A program made the position numbers and the translations under genes. A DNA stretch of 64,000 bases from Aminipila sp032051575 (GTDB taxonomy: Bacteria > Bacillota > Clostridia > Peptostreptococcales > Anaerovoracaceae), in the NCBI RefSeq assembly GCF_032051575.1, contig NZ_DAMBYD010000006.1, positions 62,001 to 126,000 of the forward strand, written 5' to 3'. Within the stretch, counting starts at the first letter, position 1, and each line of letters begins with the position of its first letter. Shown here piece after piece: positions 52,721 to 60,497 of this stretch. The notes beneath the pieces are model-generated. The model saw only the letters and a list, made by a program, of their open reading frames with translations. It was not told where the DNA came from and ran no database searches.

Positions 52721-53347
52721 TCATTGAATTGAATTCATCAACTCATAGAAATATTTGGATTCCTGAGTCTTATTAAGACTATACCAAGCGTCTAATGTTA
52801 TTGAAGAAAACACACCCATTGCTTTCAAGATGTGTACAGAAAACTCCAGCGGAGCTATTCCAGATGCAGTGATCAGCTTTCCATCAGTCACAGCAGACTC
52901 CATTTTGTAATACTTTTCGCCCGTGTAAGTGGGGCAGATCATTTTAAGGTATTCCAGATCATTGCTTGTATGCCAACGTGAATTCAACAATCCTGCCTGA
53001 GCAAGTCCTATTGTAGCACCACAAATTGCTGCAACCAATACGCCTTCCTTTAAACACCTCCGGACGATTTTTAAGATGGGCTGGTGAATTGTTTCTGTCC
53101 ATGTATCTCCACCAGGTAAAATCAATGCATCTGTGCTTTCCATACTACACTCATCCAGTTTGATATCAGGCAGTATTTTCAATCCACCCATTGTTGTTAC
53201 AGGCGTCTTTTCAATTCCAACAGTTACTATTCTTGATGGTTCAAGTCCCTTTTTATAATATCTTCCCGAGTTCAGCTCGGCAGTTAAGTAACCTATTTCC
53301 CAGTCTGACATTGTGTCAAACACATAAAGATATACTGTATTATTCAT
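52721..53347 (-). CDS. DJ-1/PfpI-family protein
   Basis: This 208-residue protein of the class I amidotransferase-like superfamily has the nucleophile-elbow cysteine in AAICGATIGLAQAG and the acidic partner region DALILPGGDTW. Members are small-molecule hydratases, glyoxalases or chaperones; this one resembles the YoaZ-type subgroup, whose role is unclear. The start MNNTVYLYVFD follows GGAG by ten bases. It lies downstream of a WYL-domain regulator gene, but a terminator separates them. Confidence 0.83.
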   Translation of the reverse strand: MNNTVYLYVFDTMSDWEIGYLTAELNSGRYYKKGLEPSRIVTVGIEKTPVTTMGGLKILPDIKLDECSMESTDALILPGGDTWTETIHQPILKIVRRCLKEGVLVAAICGATIGLAQAGLLNSRWHTSNDLEYLKMICPTYTGEKYYKMESAVTDGKLITASGIAPLEFSVHILKAMGVFSSITLDAWYSLNKTQESKYFYELMNSIQ

Positions 53348-53444
53348 TTTGCAATTTCTCCTTATTTTATTCATCAAGGAATACCATCTATTGGTAATCC
53401 TTGATTATCCTCATAATAACGATATCTACTACATAATAAAACAA

Positions 53445-53471
53445 CTTCACTGACATCTACTGTCAGTGAAG
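53445..53471 (-). terminator. Terminator of the WYL regulator gene
   Basis: Perfect 11-bp arms (CTTCACTGACA and complement) enclose a 5-nt loop. On the minus strand TTGTTTTATT follows. It starts four bases after the stop codon. Confidence 0.85.
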
Positions 53472-53474
53472 CTA

Positions 53475-54437
53475 TTAAAGTTGATAATATTCCATTAACT
53501 CTGATGCAATAGCAACAAGTCTTTCTTTCAAACTCTGTGGCTCGATTATTTGAATGGATTTACCATAGGATAGAAGAAAATAAGGGACATAAAGTTGAAT
53601 TGATTTTTCCTCAAATAAAAAGATGGCTTGATTAGATGTTCGCTCTTTCAGATGATGCCCTAAAAACCAATGCATGCATAGTTCATCCAACGCCTCTGAC
53701 CTGCCTCCGATAATTAAAGAAATTAACCCCTCCTTACCCACTAAATTAGGTAACAGGTTTTTCATAAAAAATTTACGGGCCGAAAAAGCTTCGGGACGCT
53801 TAAATATTATTTGAGTACGCTTGATTCGTAGAATCCGCTCTACCCGAAAGCTGCGGATCTCATTCCTTAGGTGGCAAAATGCAACAATATACCATTTATT
53901 ATTCCAGTACACCATGCCATAGGGGTCTATCACCCTCTTCTTGGATTGCTCTTCACGGCCTGTGCGATAATCAATTTCTACAGAGAATTCGTTTGCTACA
54001 GCCTGCTCCAATTCCGCCAATATCGGCCGAATGGAAGGAATTACCATGCGGCTCATAACTTCAAATCCTGCTAAATGATGATTCAGTATACTTTCCTGTT
54101 CCTGATTCGAATACATTTTCAATTTGGCTGTCGCATTACCTAATGCCTCACTCAAAGGGTATCCAGCTTCTTTTGCAAAAACAGCAGCATGAAGGAGTGC
54201 CTTTTTTTCTTCCATATCAAATAGCAGAGGTGATCTGATAAAATTATTCAGCAGGCTATACCCGCCATTATGACCTGGGGCGGATATTATAGGCACTCCA
54301 CTGGCACATAGTGCATCAATATGCCGATAAACTGTCCTTATATTTATTTCTAATTTTTGGGATATTTGTTTTGCAGTCATTTTTACGCCTGAATTCAGCA
54401 TCCACAGAATTGCCAGCATATTATCGTCTTTAGCCAT
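53475..54437 (-). CDS. HTH/WYL-domain transcriptional regulator (YobV-like)
   Basis: This 320-residue regulator has an N-terminal winged helix (1-60; LAILWMLNSGVKMTAKQISQ, INIRTVYRHIDALCASGVP) and a WYL domain (about 140-225) with the RxVDPYGMVYWNNKWYIVAFCHLR and FRVERI motifs, then a WCX-like C-terminus. WYL domains bind nucleic-acid or nucleotide ligands. Its gene precedes the PfpI-family gene on the same strand, so the two may be functionally linked, as DeoR/WYL-type regulators often act on a neighbour. Confidence 0.9.
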   Translation of the reverse strand: MAKDDNMLAILWMLNSGVKMTAKQISQKLEINIRTVYRHIDALCASGVPIISAPGHNGGYSLLNNFIRSPLLFDMEEKKALLHAAVFAKEAGYPLSEALGNATAKLKMYSNQEQESILNHHLAGFEVMSRMVIPSIRPILAELEQAVANEFSVEIDYRTGREEQSKKRVIDPYGMVYWNNKWYIVAFCHLRNEIRSFRVERILRIKRTQIIFKRPEAFSARKFFMKNLLPNLVGKEGLISLIIGGRSEALDELCMHWFLGHHLKERTSNQAIFLFEEKSIQLYVPYFLLSYGKSIQIIEPQSLKERLVAIASELMEYYQL

Positions 54438-54636
54438 AACGTGCCCCCCTTCTTCTTAATTTTACTCCTTTGAGAAGACTTTTACAACAAATTCAAAATT
54501 ACATTCTAGGTTCATATCTAATACAAATCTGAATAAAATTCTTTCATCAGCAAATAATAAATCAATATTAAGGAATAATTGACCGAAAACCCCATTCTCA
54601 AGAGAAAAACACTTTTTATGAAAAGGAGTAAATTAT

Positions 54637-54882
54637 ATGAAGCGTGATAAACTCATAGACCAAATAAAAGACGAGTATGCACATCTAGCCTCTACTGAAT
54701 CTCAAGAGGCTTTTATCCAATCCACAACGGATTTAACCCCTGAAGAATATTACGAAAAACTTTTAAGTAAAGCCATCGACGAAATTAACAAAGGTACCTT
54801 TGACGATTTCAAATCTGGGGAGGAAGTAGTATCTGCTATTGCAAATGACAAAACTTTGCTATCAGGTTGGAAGGTACTTTAG
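54637..54882 (+). CDS. Small acidic hypothetical protein
   Basis: The 81-residue protein is helical and acidic (MKRDKLIDQIKDEYAHLAST, LTPEEYYEKLLSKAIDEINKGTFDDFKSG) and ends EEVVSAIANDKTLLSGWKVL. AAAAGGAG precedes the ATG. I do not recognise a family. Small proteins ending this way occur in accessory regions of Firmicutes and could be antitoxin-like, but no toxin gene is adjacent. It faces a duplicated SLH fragment and its terminator. Confidence 0.65.
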   Translation: MKRDKLIDQIKDEYAHLASTESQEAFIQSTTDLTPEEYYEKLLSKAIDEINKGTFDDFKSGEEVVSAIANDKTLLSGWKVL

Positions 54883-54918
54883 CCATAAATTGTATACCCT
54901 ACACTATCCAAAACAATA

Positions 54919-54956
54919 AAGACAGTCGCCTTTGTTTAAAAAGTTACGACTGTCTT
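54919..54956. terminator. Duplicated copy of the SLH-gene terminator
   Basis: AAGACAGTCG and its complement form perfect 10-bp arms. The hairpin and its flanks resemble those at 19998-20035, so it arrived with the duplicated SLH 3' end. It may also end the convergent small gene. Confidence 0.75.
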
Positions 54957-54977
54957 CATATTATCTAACATCTTTGG

Positions 54978-55425
54978 CTATTTCACAATGGTTTGAATAA
55001 ATCTAGTGATTACTGCCGCTACTTCGGCTCTTGTAGCGTTTCCCTGCGGTATAAAGCTACTCCCTTCTCTACCTGTTATCACTTTTGTTTCCTGGCAGTA
55101 TTTAGCGCCATCCGTTGCCCAACTTGAGATGCTTGCGCTATCCACATACGCAAGGGAACTGCTAGTAGCCTCCGTCTTTTTTAGGTAGGCTGCAAAATTT
55201 AGCATCATGATTGCCATTTGTTCACGGGTTTTGCTGAAACTCTTCCATTTCCAGAAATGCTTCCATAAGAACGTTCATACAGTCTGCCGATTGCTGTTAC
55301 AAACATGGCTCTGGTCATGCTTTCATTTGGACTAAAGTCTTTGGATTGTCTTTGAATTCTACTTTTACACCAGTAGGGGCAATATATTTGTAGAGATTTC
55401 CTGCAATTACAGAAAAACAAAGGTG
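54978..55425 (-). pseudogene. Decayed copy of the 3' end of the SLH surface-protein gene
   Basis: The minus strand encodes, in pieces, IAGNLYKYIAPTG, SPNESMTRAMFVTAIGRLYE and REQMAIMMLNF, then an SLH domain ending TRAEVAAVITRFIQTIVK. These match residues about 1415-1628 of the protein at 20.1-25.0 kb. Two internal deletions with frame changes (near 55230 and 55335) removed about 40 codons each. There is no start, signal peptide or promoter, so it is not expressed as a surface protein. It is a partial duplication from that gene or the relic of a paralogue. Confidence 0.85.
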
Positions 55426-55487
55426 CAATGTCTTTACACTTAAAAACCTTATTTTGTTTAAATTTACTATTGACAAATGAAAAACAT

Positions 55488-56285
55488 CTATATTTCTGTC
55501 ATGAACATGCGTGCAACACTTAGTTCCCAAGGTGTTGCTGCTGTATATTCCACCGTATTGCTACCCGTTTGTTTAGCTCCCGGATACCATGATGCTCTTC
55601 TGGCATTTTGATGCTCTTTGAAATTAATAATCATATTATATTCTTTTTCAATGGGCATTAATTCGATTCCAGCTTCCAATGCTTTTTCCACGCCTTTTTC
55701 GATTTTTTCTACCGCCTCTTCCGGATGAATATTCCATACAGCATTACCAATCCCCTTCTTGGTGGCTACGGTAAAAATTCCAGGATGGCTTTTTTTGGCC
55801 AGACGGCACATACCGTCATCTCCCGAAAGAAACACAGAGGGAACCCCATGAGCTGTTGCCCAAAGTGCATTCAGTAAAAACTCCGAAGCTAACGCTCCAT
55901 TAATTTTTATCCAGTTGAATAAATCATGTTCAATGGTATGCGCTAATGGACTTACATCGCTTCCTTCAGGAGAATGGTATCCAATGTAAACAGCTGCATC
56001 AAAGCTCTCATCCAGGCCACCCATCATAGATGCCGGAGTGGTCATCCAGCCCCGAATTAACTGTACACCTTTTGGCAATTGTGTCGCATCGATATTTAAA
56101 GCATCTTCATGTCCGTCCTTAACGACCACTTCGTAGCCCAGTTTCATGGCCGCTCTGCATGCCGCCCCCACCTCCAGAGTCATTTGCCTGCTGGCCGCTT
56201 CATACCCCTGGCCGCCATATCTCGTTTCACACCAACTGGTAACACCAGTAACGCCTTCTATATCGGCGCTGATAAATACTTTCAT
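55488..56285 (-). CDS. dppA: M55-family D-aminopeptidase (DppA-like)
   Basis: This 265-residue zinc aminopeptidase matches DppA. The N-terminus KVFISADIEGVTG carries the metal ligands D8 and E10; further His/Glu ligands lie in VVKDGHEDALN, IGYHSPEGS and HTIEHDLFNW. DppA of Bacillus cleaves D-Ala-D-Ala and other short D-peptides. The start MKVFISADIE follows GAGAGG. It is the last gene of an operon with a P1-family aminopeptidase (19 bases upstream) and an amino-acid permease behind a sigma-54 promoter. Confidence 0.9.
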   Translation of the reverse strand: MKVFISADIEGVTGVTSWCETRYGGQGYEAASRQMTLEVGAACRAAMKLGYEVVVKDGHEDALNIDATQLPKGVQLIRGWMTTPASMMGGLDESFDAAVYIGYHSPEGSDVSPLAHTIEHDLFNWIKINGALASEFLLNALWATAHGVPSVFLSGDDGMCRLAKKSHPGIFTVATKKGIGNAVWNIHPEEAVEKIEKGVEKALEAGIELMPIEKEYNMIINFKEHQNARRASWYPGAKQTGSNTVEYTAATPWELSVARMFMTEI

Positions 56286-56304
56286 CTTTATCCTCTCATC
56301 CATC

Positions 56305-57333
56305 CTATAAAAATTCTTTTAAATCAAATACTTCTTTACCTCTGATGCCCTTCACAGTCTCTGCATGATAAATCGAACTGATCACCGCTTCCTCCACCGC
56401 TTCTGCCGTTGCTTCAAATACTTTGTCTATTGCATCATCATGGAACATTTTAGTATCAATAATATTTTTTTCACTGTAATGGGGCATTATATTGGTGTTG
56501 GAAAACGCAATTGCAATGTCTCCGCTGCCGTTTCCAAGGAAGGAACCAGTTCGGCTCAAAGCTACAGTGGCTCGTTTTGCCACACGCTTCAACTGTCTCT
56601 CATTGAGAGGTATATCTGTTGCAATGATGATAATAACCGATCCCTTTTCAGCCTTGCTTCTAGGCACTGTATGCTCTGTATCAATTCTTCGGCCATCTAT
56701 CATCAGATTTCCGGACATTCCAAAATTGGACATCAGAATAGCTCCAATCGTATAATCCTTACCATCGCAAGATACGATTCTGGAAGCCGACCCTATCCCG
56801 CCTTTGATGCCCATGCAAATCATGCCGGTACCGGATCCCACCGCACCTTCTTCAAATACATCCCCACAATTTTCCAATGCCTGTAATACATTTTCCTCTG
56901 TCACATGCATCCCTCTGATGTCATTCAGTTCTCCGTCATTGCATTCTGTAACCACGCAGTTTACTGTGCCTGTGGTCGTTCCGATATCCTCATTATCCTT
57001 CAACATATATTTTGTCAATGCATTCATGGCCGTTCCCACTCCAAATGTATTTGTCATGATAATCGGTGTCTCAATATTTCCTAATTCTTCAATCTGAACC
57101 AGCCCCACACTTTTACCAAAACCATTTATCACAGAACTTCCAGCTAACACTTTTTCTTTAAAAAGATTTCCTGTATGGGGTAAAATGGCTGTAACCCCAG
57201 TATGTATATCTTCTTCTATATCTTTTAAAGTCACATGCCCTACTTTTACACCGGGAACATCTGTAATCAGATTTCTCTCTCCTTTTTTAAATCTGCTTCG
57301 AATGCTAACTTCACAATCTTTAGGTAAACCCAT
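56305..57333 (-). CDS. P1/DmpA-family self-cleaving aminopeptidase
   Basis: This 342-residue N-terminal-nucleophile peptidase resembles DmpA/BapA: GVKVGHVTL, TNTFGVGTAMNAL, GSGTGMICMGIKGGIGSASR and LSRTGSFLGNGSGDIAIAFS lie in order. By analogy the precursor should cut itself between G231 and S232 (KGSVIIIIATD), leaving Ser as nucleophile. DmpA takes L-amino-acid amides and D-alanine amides/esters, and BapA takes beta-peptides. It stands between the permease and DppA genes in the sigma-54 operon and likely trims unusual peptides after uptake. Confidence 0.9.
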   Translation of the reverse strand: MGLPKDCEVSIRSRFKKGERNLITDVPGVKVGHVTLKDIEEDIHTGVTAILPHTGNLFKEKVLAGSSVINGFGKSVGLVQIEELGNIETPIIMTNTFGVGTAMNALTKYMLKDNEDIGTTTGTVNCVVTECNDGELNDIRGMHVTEENVLQALENCGDVFEEGAVGSGTGMICMGIKGGIGSASRIVSCDGKDYTIGAILMSNFGMSGNLMIDGRRIDTEHTVPRSKAEKGSVIIIIATDIPLNERQLKRVAKRATVALSRTGSFLGNGSGDIAIAFSNTNIMPHYSEKNIIDTKMFHDDAIDKVFEATAEAVEEAVISSIYHAETVKGIRGKEVFDLKEFL

Positions 57334-57350
57334 TTCTTATGCCTCCTCAT

Positions 57351-58739
57351 CTATACTCTGTTTTTTCCTGCCTTTAGCTTCCTGTCAAATATAAAATAAA
57401 CCACTGCTCCTGTAGCCGGCACTACTAAACCAATTAAAGCGGTAAACGAATCCTCCATCAAAGTATTTAACATCAAGCCGAAGAACAAAAGCGTGGAAAT
57501 AATAACAGTAACCGGATATCCCCAAGCCTTATATGGACGAGGTAAATTCGGGTATCTCTTTCTGTAAACAATAACTGCTACTACACAAAGTACGTTAAAC
57601 AGCATTCCTGCAAATACTACCAGAGATGTGAGCTGATCCAGGTTTCTTAAAAGAACTAATACTATTGAGATAACTGCCTGACCAATTAAAGCGGTTGTAG
57701 GCACCTTGTACTTAGGATGTAGTTCTCCATAACTCTTAAAGAAATGTCCTTCTTTTGCCATAGCATAGTAGTTACGCGGGAATGTAATAATCATTCCGTT
57801 TAAAGAGCTGAACATAGCAATCAGCATGGTTGCAAGTACCAGGCCTCCACCGATGCCGCCAAATACACGTTTTGCTACTTCTGTCCCAAGATAGAGGTTT
57901 CCGTCTCCAATCATGCTGACGATTTCTGTATGGGGAAGAACTTTATAAATTGCAAAGTTGAACAAAGTATAGATAATGGTGATAGCACCGATACCAATCA
58001 GTAATGCTCTTGGTAAGTTCTTAGCCGGGTCCTTCATCTCTTCCGCAAGAGAATTCAAGTTAGTCCAGCCTTCATAGGCCCATAAAGTAGCTACTGTGGC
58101 AAAAGCAATCATACCAATGATTGCACTAAAGCTGGCCTCTGTTCCGTCAGCAGGCAACAGAGTCAGGTCAGGATGCTGCTGTCCCAGGAAAATAGCTGCA
58201 CCAATAATAATAATGATAGGAATTAATTTTGCAACCATTGATACATTTTGCAAAATAGTTCCCTGTTTTATTCCTAATGAATTATAACCTGTTAGTAAAA
58301 TAATGAGTGCCACAGCGATTATTTTGATTGAAACATCGGATAAATCCAAATAGCCTCTCAAGGCAGTTGGCAATGCAATAGCCAAAGCAGCAATAGAGCC
58401 TGCACCGCTTAGCAACCAGCTTGTAAAACCAAACATATACCCTACAACTGGGTGATAGGCTTCGTCCAAATAAACAACCATACCACCGGATTTTGGACTT
58501 GATGCTCCTAATTCTGCAAAGCACAATCCTCCAAGCAAAGATACGATACCTCCAACAATCCAGCATAACAGGGCTAATCCCATGCTCATGTGAGTTCGCT
58601 CCAATACGTATGAGCCTAAATAAAAAATTCCTGAACCAATCATGATTCCGCCAATGATGCTCACACCGCCAAAGAGGCCGATTTCCTTTTTAAATCCAAC
58701 TTCATTGGCTGTTGCATCCAAATTACTTTTTGAACTCAT
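57351..58739 (-). CDS. APC-family amino-acid permease
   Basis: This 462-residue permease has 12 helices. The unwound TM1 motif IIGGIMIGSGIFYLGSYV and the loop PLGxx-like stretches fit the LAT/SteT branch of the APC superfamily (amino-acid exchangers or Na+/H+-linked uptake). AAGGAGG precedes the ATG. It is the first gene after a sigma-54 promoter and is followed by two peptidase genes, so it probably brings in or exchanges amino acids released from, or supplied as, the peptides these enzymes cut. Its substrate is not readable. Confidence 0.9.
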   Translation of the reverse strand: MSSKSNLDATANEVGFKKEIGLFGGVSIIGGIMIGSGIFYLGSYVLERTHMSMGLALLCWIVGGIVSLLGGLCFAELGASSPKSGGMVVYLDEAYHPVVGYMFGFTSWLLSGAGSIAALAIALPTALRGYLDLSDVSIKIIAVALIILLTGYNSLGIKQGTILQNVSMVAKLIPIIIIIGAAIFLGQQHPDLTLLPADGTEASFSAIIGMIAFATVATLWAYEGWTNLNSLAEEMKDPAKNLPRALLIGIGAITIIYTLFNFAIYKVLPHTEIVSMIGDGNLYLGTEVAKRVFGGIGGGLVLATMLIAMFSSLNGMIITFPRNYYAMAKEGHFFKSYGELHPKYKVPTTALIGQAVISIVLVLLRNLDQLTSLVVFAGMLFNVLCVVAVIVYRKRYPNLPRPYKAWGYPVTVIISTLLFFGLMLNTLMEDSFTALIGLVVPATGAVVYFIFDRKLKAGKNRV

Positions 58740-58789
58740 AATTTTTCCTCCTTAATATTATTGTAGTCTGCGACTATATATTAAGATAT

Positions 58790-58805
58790 TGCAAAAATAG
58801 TGCCA
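58790..58805 (-). promoter_or_regulatory. Sigma-54 promoter of the permease-peptidase operon
   Basis: The minus strand reads TGGCACTATTTTTGCA, a perfect match to the -24/-12 consensus TGGCAC-N5-TTGCA. Transcription would start near 58779, leaving a 40-base leader with AGGAGG. Confidence 0.93.
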
Positions 58806-58826
58806 ATTTATAATGATTGAAAAAAA

Positions 58827-58921
58827 GCAGAATCTGCAAGCATTACGAGCAAAAAAACTTTTTTAATCCTATTAAATCCAATTTTACACTATTTATATAT
58901 GATACTATATGTAATGTTACA
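58827..58921. promoter_or_regulatory. Candidate activator sites between the divergent sigma-54 promoters
   Basis: Two dyads lie in the shared region: GCAGAATCTGC (58827-58837) and TGTAATGTTACA (58910-58921). Each is about 50-65 bp from one start and 135-150 bp from the other, suitable for a sigma-54 activator. Their sequences differ, so at most one may be the true site. Confidence 0.4.
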
Positions 58922-58955
58922 GTAATATTTTGATTTTCCACTGGAGGATTTTTAT

Positions 58956-58971
58956 TGGTATAATAATTGCA
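58956..58971 (+). promoter_or_regulatory. Sigma-54 promoter of the S12 hydrolase gene
   Basis: TGGTATAATAATTGCA keeps the GG-N10-GC core and the TTGCA -12, with a weaker -24 (GGTAT). Transcription would start near 58982, just ahead of AGGAGG at 58998-59003. It is divergent from the permease promoter. Confidence 0.75.
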
Positions 58972-59014
58972 TTATTTTATATTAATTATTATCAATTAGG
59001 AGGTACTAATCAAT

Positions 59015-60496
59015 ATGAAAAACAGGACAGCTGTCAACGAACTGCTTATTCAACGGGAAATGGATTTCTGGAATGTGCCAGGATTATCTTTGAGTATTGT
59101 AAAAAAAGGTCATGAACCTTATACGAAAACCTTTGGCTGGAGAGACAAGGAAAATCAACTGGAGGTAATGGATACTACACTTTTTGGTGTAGCCTCCTGT
59201 TCAAAATCCATGACCTCTGCAATAATTTCCATGTTGGTGGCTTCAGGGAAATTGGACTATGATATTCCCGTAACAAACTACATTCCTGGCTTTGCAATGA
59301 TGGATGAAGAAGCCACTGACAGCATGACCCTTCGGGACATGCTGTGCCATAGAACAGGACTCGGTGGCCATGATGCCATATGGCCCGTCCCCAAAACATT
59401 AAAAGAATTCTCCCAGGTTTTTTCATTTCTTCAACCCAGCGCTCCCTTCAGAAGCAGGCCGCAATACAGCAACATCATCTATGCTGTAATCGGTTATATT
59501 GCAGAAGCCGTAACCGGACAATCATGGACCAGTCTGATGCAAAATTATTTGTTTGATCCATTAGGTATGACCTCGGCCAATTGTCAGGCAAAGGACATGA
59601 TCTATTCTGACAATTTTGCTCATCCATACCAGGTATTAGACGGCAAACTTACCAAACTTCCCGTCTGGAATGTAGATGTAGTCGCCCCGGCAGCATCCGT
59701 TAACTGTACTGCAATAGATATGTGCAAATGGCTGTCTTTCCTGATTAATAAAGGCCGAACTGAGGACGGTACTCCATTGATTCCCGAAAATATCTTCCAA
59801 GCCATGATCACCCCACAGGTAGATTTTTCAGATGATATAGGACCCGATGCAGAACTATACCCCTCAGACGGATATGCTATGGGGTGGAAAACCGGTAAAT
59901 ACAGAGAAAAATTAATTTGTAAGCATACGGGCAAAATCGAAGGATATACCTCCATACATGCCTTCATGCCAGATGATGATATTGGAATCTCCCTTATGAT
60001 GAACCTTCATTCCCCCACCATTGCCATCATGCATACGATTCTCTATACTCTCATCGACTCTCTGCTGGATCTTCCTTCGGTTGACTGGACCTGGAAATTC
60101 AGAGATGACAGGAAACCTACGGCGGAAGATTATAAGGATTGTCACGTGGACATCTTTCATTCCATTTTTCCAGATGCCATCCCCAATGAAATGCCGTCAC
60201 AGCAACTTATGGCATACTCTAAGGCTCACTTATATGAAGGTACATACTACAATCCTGGATATGATTTTTTAACAATAGTATCCAAGGGTGACAAGTTATA
60301 TATGAAATATAGGGATATGTTTTTACCTGTAACACCTTATTGGACCGGTAACTTCCGAGTGGATAACGTAAAAGAAGATATATTCACGCTATCCATCCCA
60401 CTTACCTTTATCTGCGATGAGGAACATAAAAGCATTGGTTTAAGAGTCCGTTTTGAGTCCCTGATCGATGATATTCTATTTCTTAAAAAAGATTAA
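59015..60496 (+). CDS. S12-family serine hydrolase (D-aminopeptidase / beta-lactamase fold)
   Basis: This 493-residue protein has a penicillin-recognising fold: SxxK is S61-C-S-K64, the second motif is YSN in RPQYSNIIYAVIGYI, and the third is HTG in KHTGKIEGYTS. A C-terminal domain (about 365-493) follows, as in the D-aminopeptidase DAP and related esterases. There is no signal peptide, so it acts in the cytoplasm, unlike true beta-lactamases. It has its own sigma-54 promoter facing the permease-DmpA-DppA operon, supporting a role in cleaving D-residue or ester/amide substrates. Its stop is one base from the convergent activator stop. Confidence 0.88.
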   Translation: MKNRTAVNELLIQREMDFWNVPGLSLSIVKKGHEPYTKTFGWRDKENQLEVMDTTLFGVASCSKSMTSAIISMLVASGKLDYDIPVTNYIPGFAMMDEEATDSMTLRDMLCHRTGLGGHDAIWPVPKTLKEFSQVFSFLQPSAPFRSRPQYSNIIYAVIGYIAEAVTGQSWTSLMQNYLFDPLGMTSANCQAKDMIYSDNFAHPYQVLDGKLTKLPVWNVDVVAPAASVNCTAIDMCKWLSFLINKGRTEDGTPLIPENIFQAMITPQVDFSDDIGPDAELYPSDGYAMGWKTGKYREKLICKHTGKIEGYTSIHAFMPDDDIGISLMMNLHSPTIAIMHTILYTLIDSLLDLPSVDWTWKFRDDRKPTAEDYKDCHVDIFHSIFPDAIPNEMPSQQLMAYSKAHLYEGTYYNPGYDFLTIVSKGDKLYMKYRDMFLPVTPYWTGNFRVDNVKEDIFTLSIPLTFICDEEHKSIGLRVRFESLIDDILFLKKD

Positions 60497-60497
60497 C

